Shown piece after piece: positions 62,826-64,000 of a stretch of DNA of 64,000 nt. This stretch comes from Amycolatopsis bartoniae (GTDB taxonomy: Bacteria > Actinomycetota > Actinomycetes > Mycobacteriales > Pseudonocardiaceae), in the NCBI RefSeq assembly GCF_014191255.1, contig NZ_JACHWH010000003.1, positions 749,501 to 813,500 of the forward strand, written 5' to 3'. The translations under genes were made by a program, and so were the position numbers. How positions within the stretch are numbered: position 1 is the stretch's first letter; each line of letters begins with the position of its first letter. The notes under the pieces were generated by a model that saw only the letters and a program-made list of their open reading frames with translations, did no database searches and was not told the DNA's origin.

Positions 62826-63788
62826 TCACTTGGGCCACCGCTCCGGGTAACCGAACTCGATCGCGCTGACGTCGTCGAGCGCGGCTTTGATGGCGTGCGG
62901 CAGCACGATGTCCTCGGCGGCCAGTGAACCGGTGAGCTGGCCCGTGTCCCGGGCCCCGACCACCGGCGCCACCACGCCGGGCCGGTCCCGCACCCACGCG
63001 AGCGCCACCGCCAGCGGGGAGGTGCCCAGCCCGTCGGCCGCGGTGGACACCGCCTCGACGATGCGGGCCGCCCGGTCGGTCCGGTGCTGCTCGACGTAGC
63101 CCGCGTAGGCCGGGGACGCGCCGCGGGAGTCGGCCGGGGTGCCGGTGCGGTACTTGCCCGTCAGGACGCCGCGGCCGAGCGGCGCCCACGGCAGCAGGCC
63201 GACGCCGTGGTGGCGTGCGGCGGGCACGACCTCGCGCTCCACCCCGCGCTCGACCAGCGAGTACTCGGCCTGCATCGACACCAGCGGGACCCCGCTGGTC
63301 GCCGCCGCCGTCGCCAGCTGCCAGCCGGAGTAGTTGCAGACCCCGGCGTAGCGCACCTTGCCCGACGTCACGGCGTAGTCGAGGGCGGACAGTGTCTCGG
63401 CCAGCGGCACGGCGTCGTCCCACGCGTGCAGCTGCCACAGGTCGAGGTGGTCCACGCCGAGGCGACGCAGGGAGCCGTCGAGGGCCGACAGGAGCGCGCC
63501 GCGGGAGGCGCCGCCGCCGAACGGGCCGTCCGTGCGCCGGGCGACGGCCTTGGTGGCGACCACGACGTCGTCGCGGGGCACCACGTCGGCCAGCAGGCCG
63601 CCCAGGATCCGCTCGCACTCGCCGTCGGCGTAGATGTCCGCGGTGTCGACGAGGGTGCCCCCGGCGTCCACGAACGCGACCAGCTGGCTCGCCGCCTCGT
63701 CGGCGTCGGTCTCGCCGCCCCAGCTCATCGTGCCGAGAGCCAGGCGCGAGACGCGCAGGCCGGACCGGCCCAGCTGTCGCTTCTCCAT
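62826..63788 (-). CDS. Aldo/keto reductase
   Basis: The 320-residue AKR has the tetrad Asp and Tyr in LVDTADIYADGE, Lys in VVATKAVAR and His in LDLWQLHAWDD, and a C-terminal VVAPVVGARDTGQL cofactor segment. The ATG at 63788 (MEKRQLGRSGLRVS) is the family start; upstream in-frame sequence is the leader of the divergent uppP region. It is the third aldo/keto reductase in this 6-kb stretch. The substrate is unknown. Confidence 0.9.
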   Translation of the reverse strand: MEKRQLGRSGLRVSRLALGTMSWGGETDADEAASQLVAFVDAGGTLVDTADIYADGECERILGGLLADVVPRDDVVVATKAVARRTDGPFGGGASRGALLSALDGSLRRLGVDHLDLWQLHAWDDAVPLAETLSALDYAVTSGKVRYAGVCNYSGWQLATAAATSGVPLVSMQAEYSLVERGVEREVVPAARHHGVGLLPWAPLGRGVLTGKYRTGTPADSRGASPAYAGYVEQHRTDRAARIVEAVSTAADGLGTSPLAVALAWVRDRPGVVAPVVGARDTGQLTGSLAAEDIVLPHAIKAALDDVSAIEFGYPERWPK

Positions 63789-63904
63789 AAGAACAGAGAG
63801 TAGTGGGGGCTTGCCGCGCGAAGCCCGACGGTCCGGTGATCGAGACGGCCGATACCCTTCCGGATCGTGCAAATCAGACTTAACGCGGCGGGGGTCCGGT
63901 GACC

Positions 63905-64000
63905 ATGGGCTGGATCGAAGCGATCGTCCTCGGGCTCGTGCAGGGCCTCACCGAGTTCCTTCCCATCTCCTCGAGCGCGCACCTGCGCATCACCGCGGCG
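63905..64000 (+). CDS. uppP: Undecaprenyl-diphosphatase (UppP/BacA), 3' truncated by window edge
   Basis: The first 32 residues carry [18 protein letters not shown] and the LPISSSAHL motif, the family signature of UppP (BacA), an integral membrane enzyme that recycles undecaprenyl diphosphate for cell-wall synthesis and confers bacitracin tolerance. The ATG at 63905 is used; GTG 63899 would add two residues. The gene continues beyond the window. Confidence 0.9.
   Translation, partial: MGWIEAIVLGLVQGLTEFLPISSSAHLRITAA

Overview
The window is high-GC actinomycete chromosome. Overlapping ATGA/GTGA stop-start junctions, GTG starts, apparently leaderless promoters, a conservon (cvnABCD) and a DevR/DosR-type dormancy cluster all fit a Pseudonocardiaceae member, most plausibly Amycolatopsis or a close relative. 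The species cannot be fixed from the sequence alone. I see no rRNA, tRNA, CRISPR array, transposase, integrase or plasmid gene. Coding density is very high and no gene-free stretch exceeds about 300 bp.

Region 1 (1-7.8 kb) is a catabolic cluster. It holds the Fe-S C-terminus of an amino-acid oxidoreductase, a DHDPS-family lyase/deaminase, a two-cysteine proline racemase/hydroxyproline epimerase and an ornithine-cyclodeaminase-family reductase, all chained by stop-start overlaps. A GntR/FCD regulator and a hydantoinase/oxoprolinase pair (hyuA-hyuB) follow. Together they suggest hydroxyproline or related cyclic amino-acid use. Region 2 (7.7-9.6 kb) is a MmyB-type regulator and a divergent SDR gene, bracketed by a ~40-bp direct repeat made from the end of hyuB. 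It looks like a cassette inserted between hyuB and the conservon. Region 3 (9.6-13.7 kb) is the conservon, with two tiny ORFs relaying translation between cvnB and cvnC.

Region 4 (13.9-26.3 kb) is a second catabolic cluster. It carries a PucR-type regulator, a DUF917 protein with a HyuA-like partner, a sugar-type ABC importer (permease, double ATPase, lipoprotein binding protein) and, divergently, a second hyuA-hyuB pair overlapping an amidohydrolase. This is a plausible uptake and ring-opening pathway for an unidentified cyclic amide. Region 5 (26.3-33.3 kb) holds a HAD dehalogenase, a secreted GH64 glucanase, a LuxR regulator divergent from a HTH/NB-ARC/TPR STAND regulator with a strong inverted repeat between them, an ArsR-like regulator and a small Cys-rich protein.

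Region 6 (33.3-51.8 kb) is a dormancy and stress island: acetyl-CoA synthetase with a degenerate E1-alpha-like partner, nicotinate phosphoribosyltransferase, a DUF1876 (Rv1738-like) protein, devR-devS, flavin/PNPOx-like proteins, two Acg nitroreductases, Hsp20 with a HAIR-like element, a complete stressosome operon (RsbR-S-T, an RsbT-RsbX fusion, an RsbU-like phosphatase) and a second devRS pair whose sensor has lost the heme-ligand segment. Several palindromes resembling DevR boxes (GGNCCGAAAGNCCC core) lie upstream of these genes.

Region 7 (51.9-64 kb) contains general-stress genes (ChaB-like, acidic protein, SDR), an epimerase, a DUF47-Pit phosphate transporter pair, an M20 peptidase, three aldo-keto reductases, two more MmyB-type regulators, a DUF5703-lipoprotein pair and the start of uppP.
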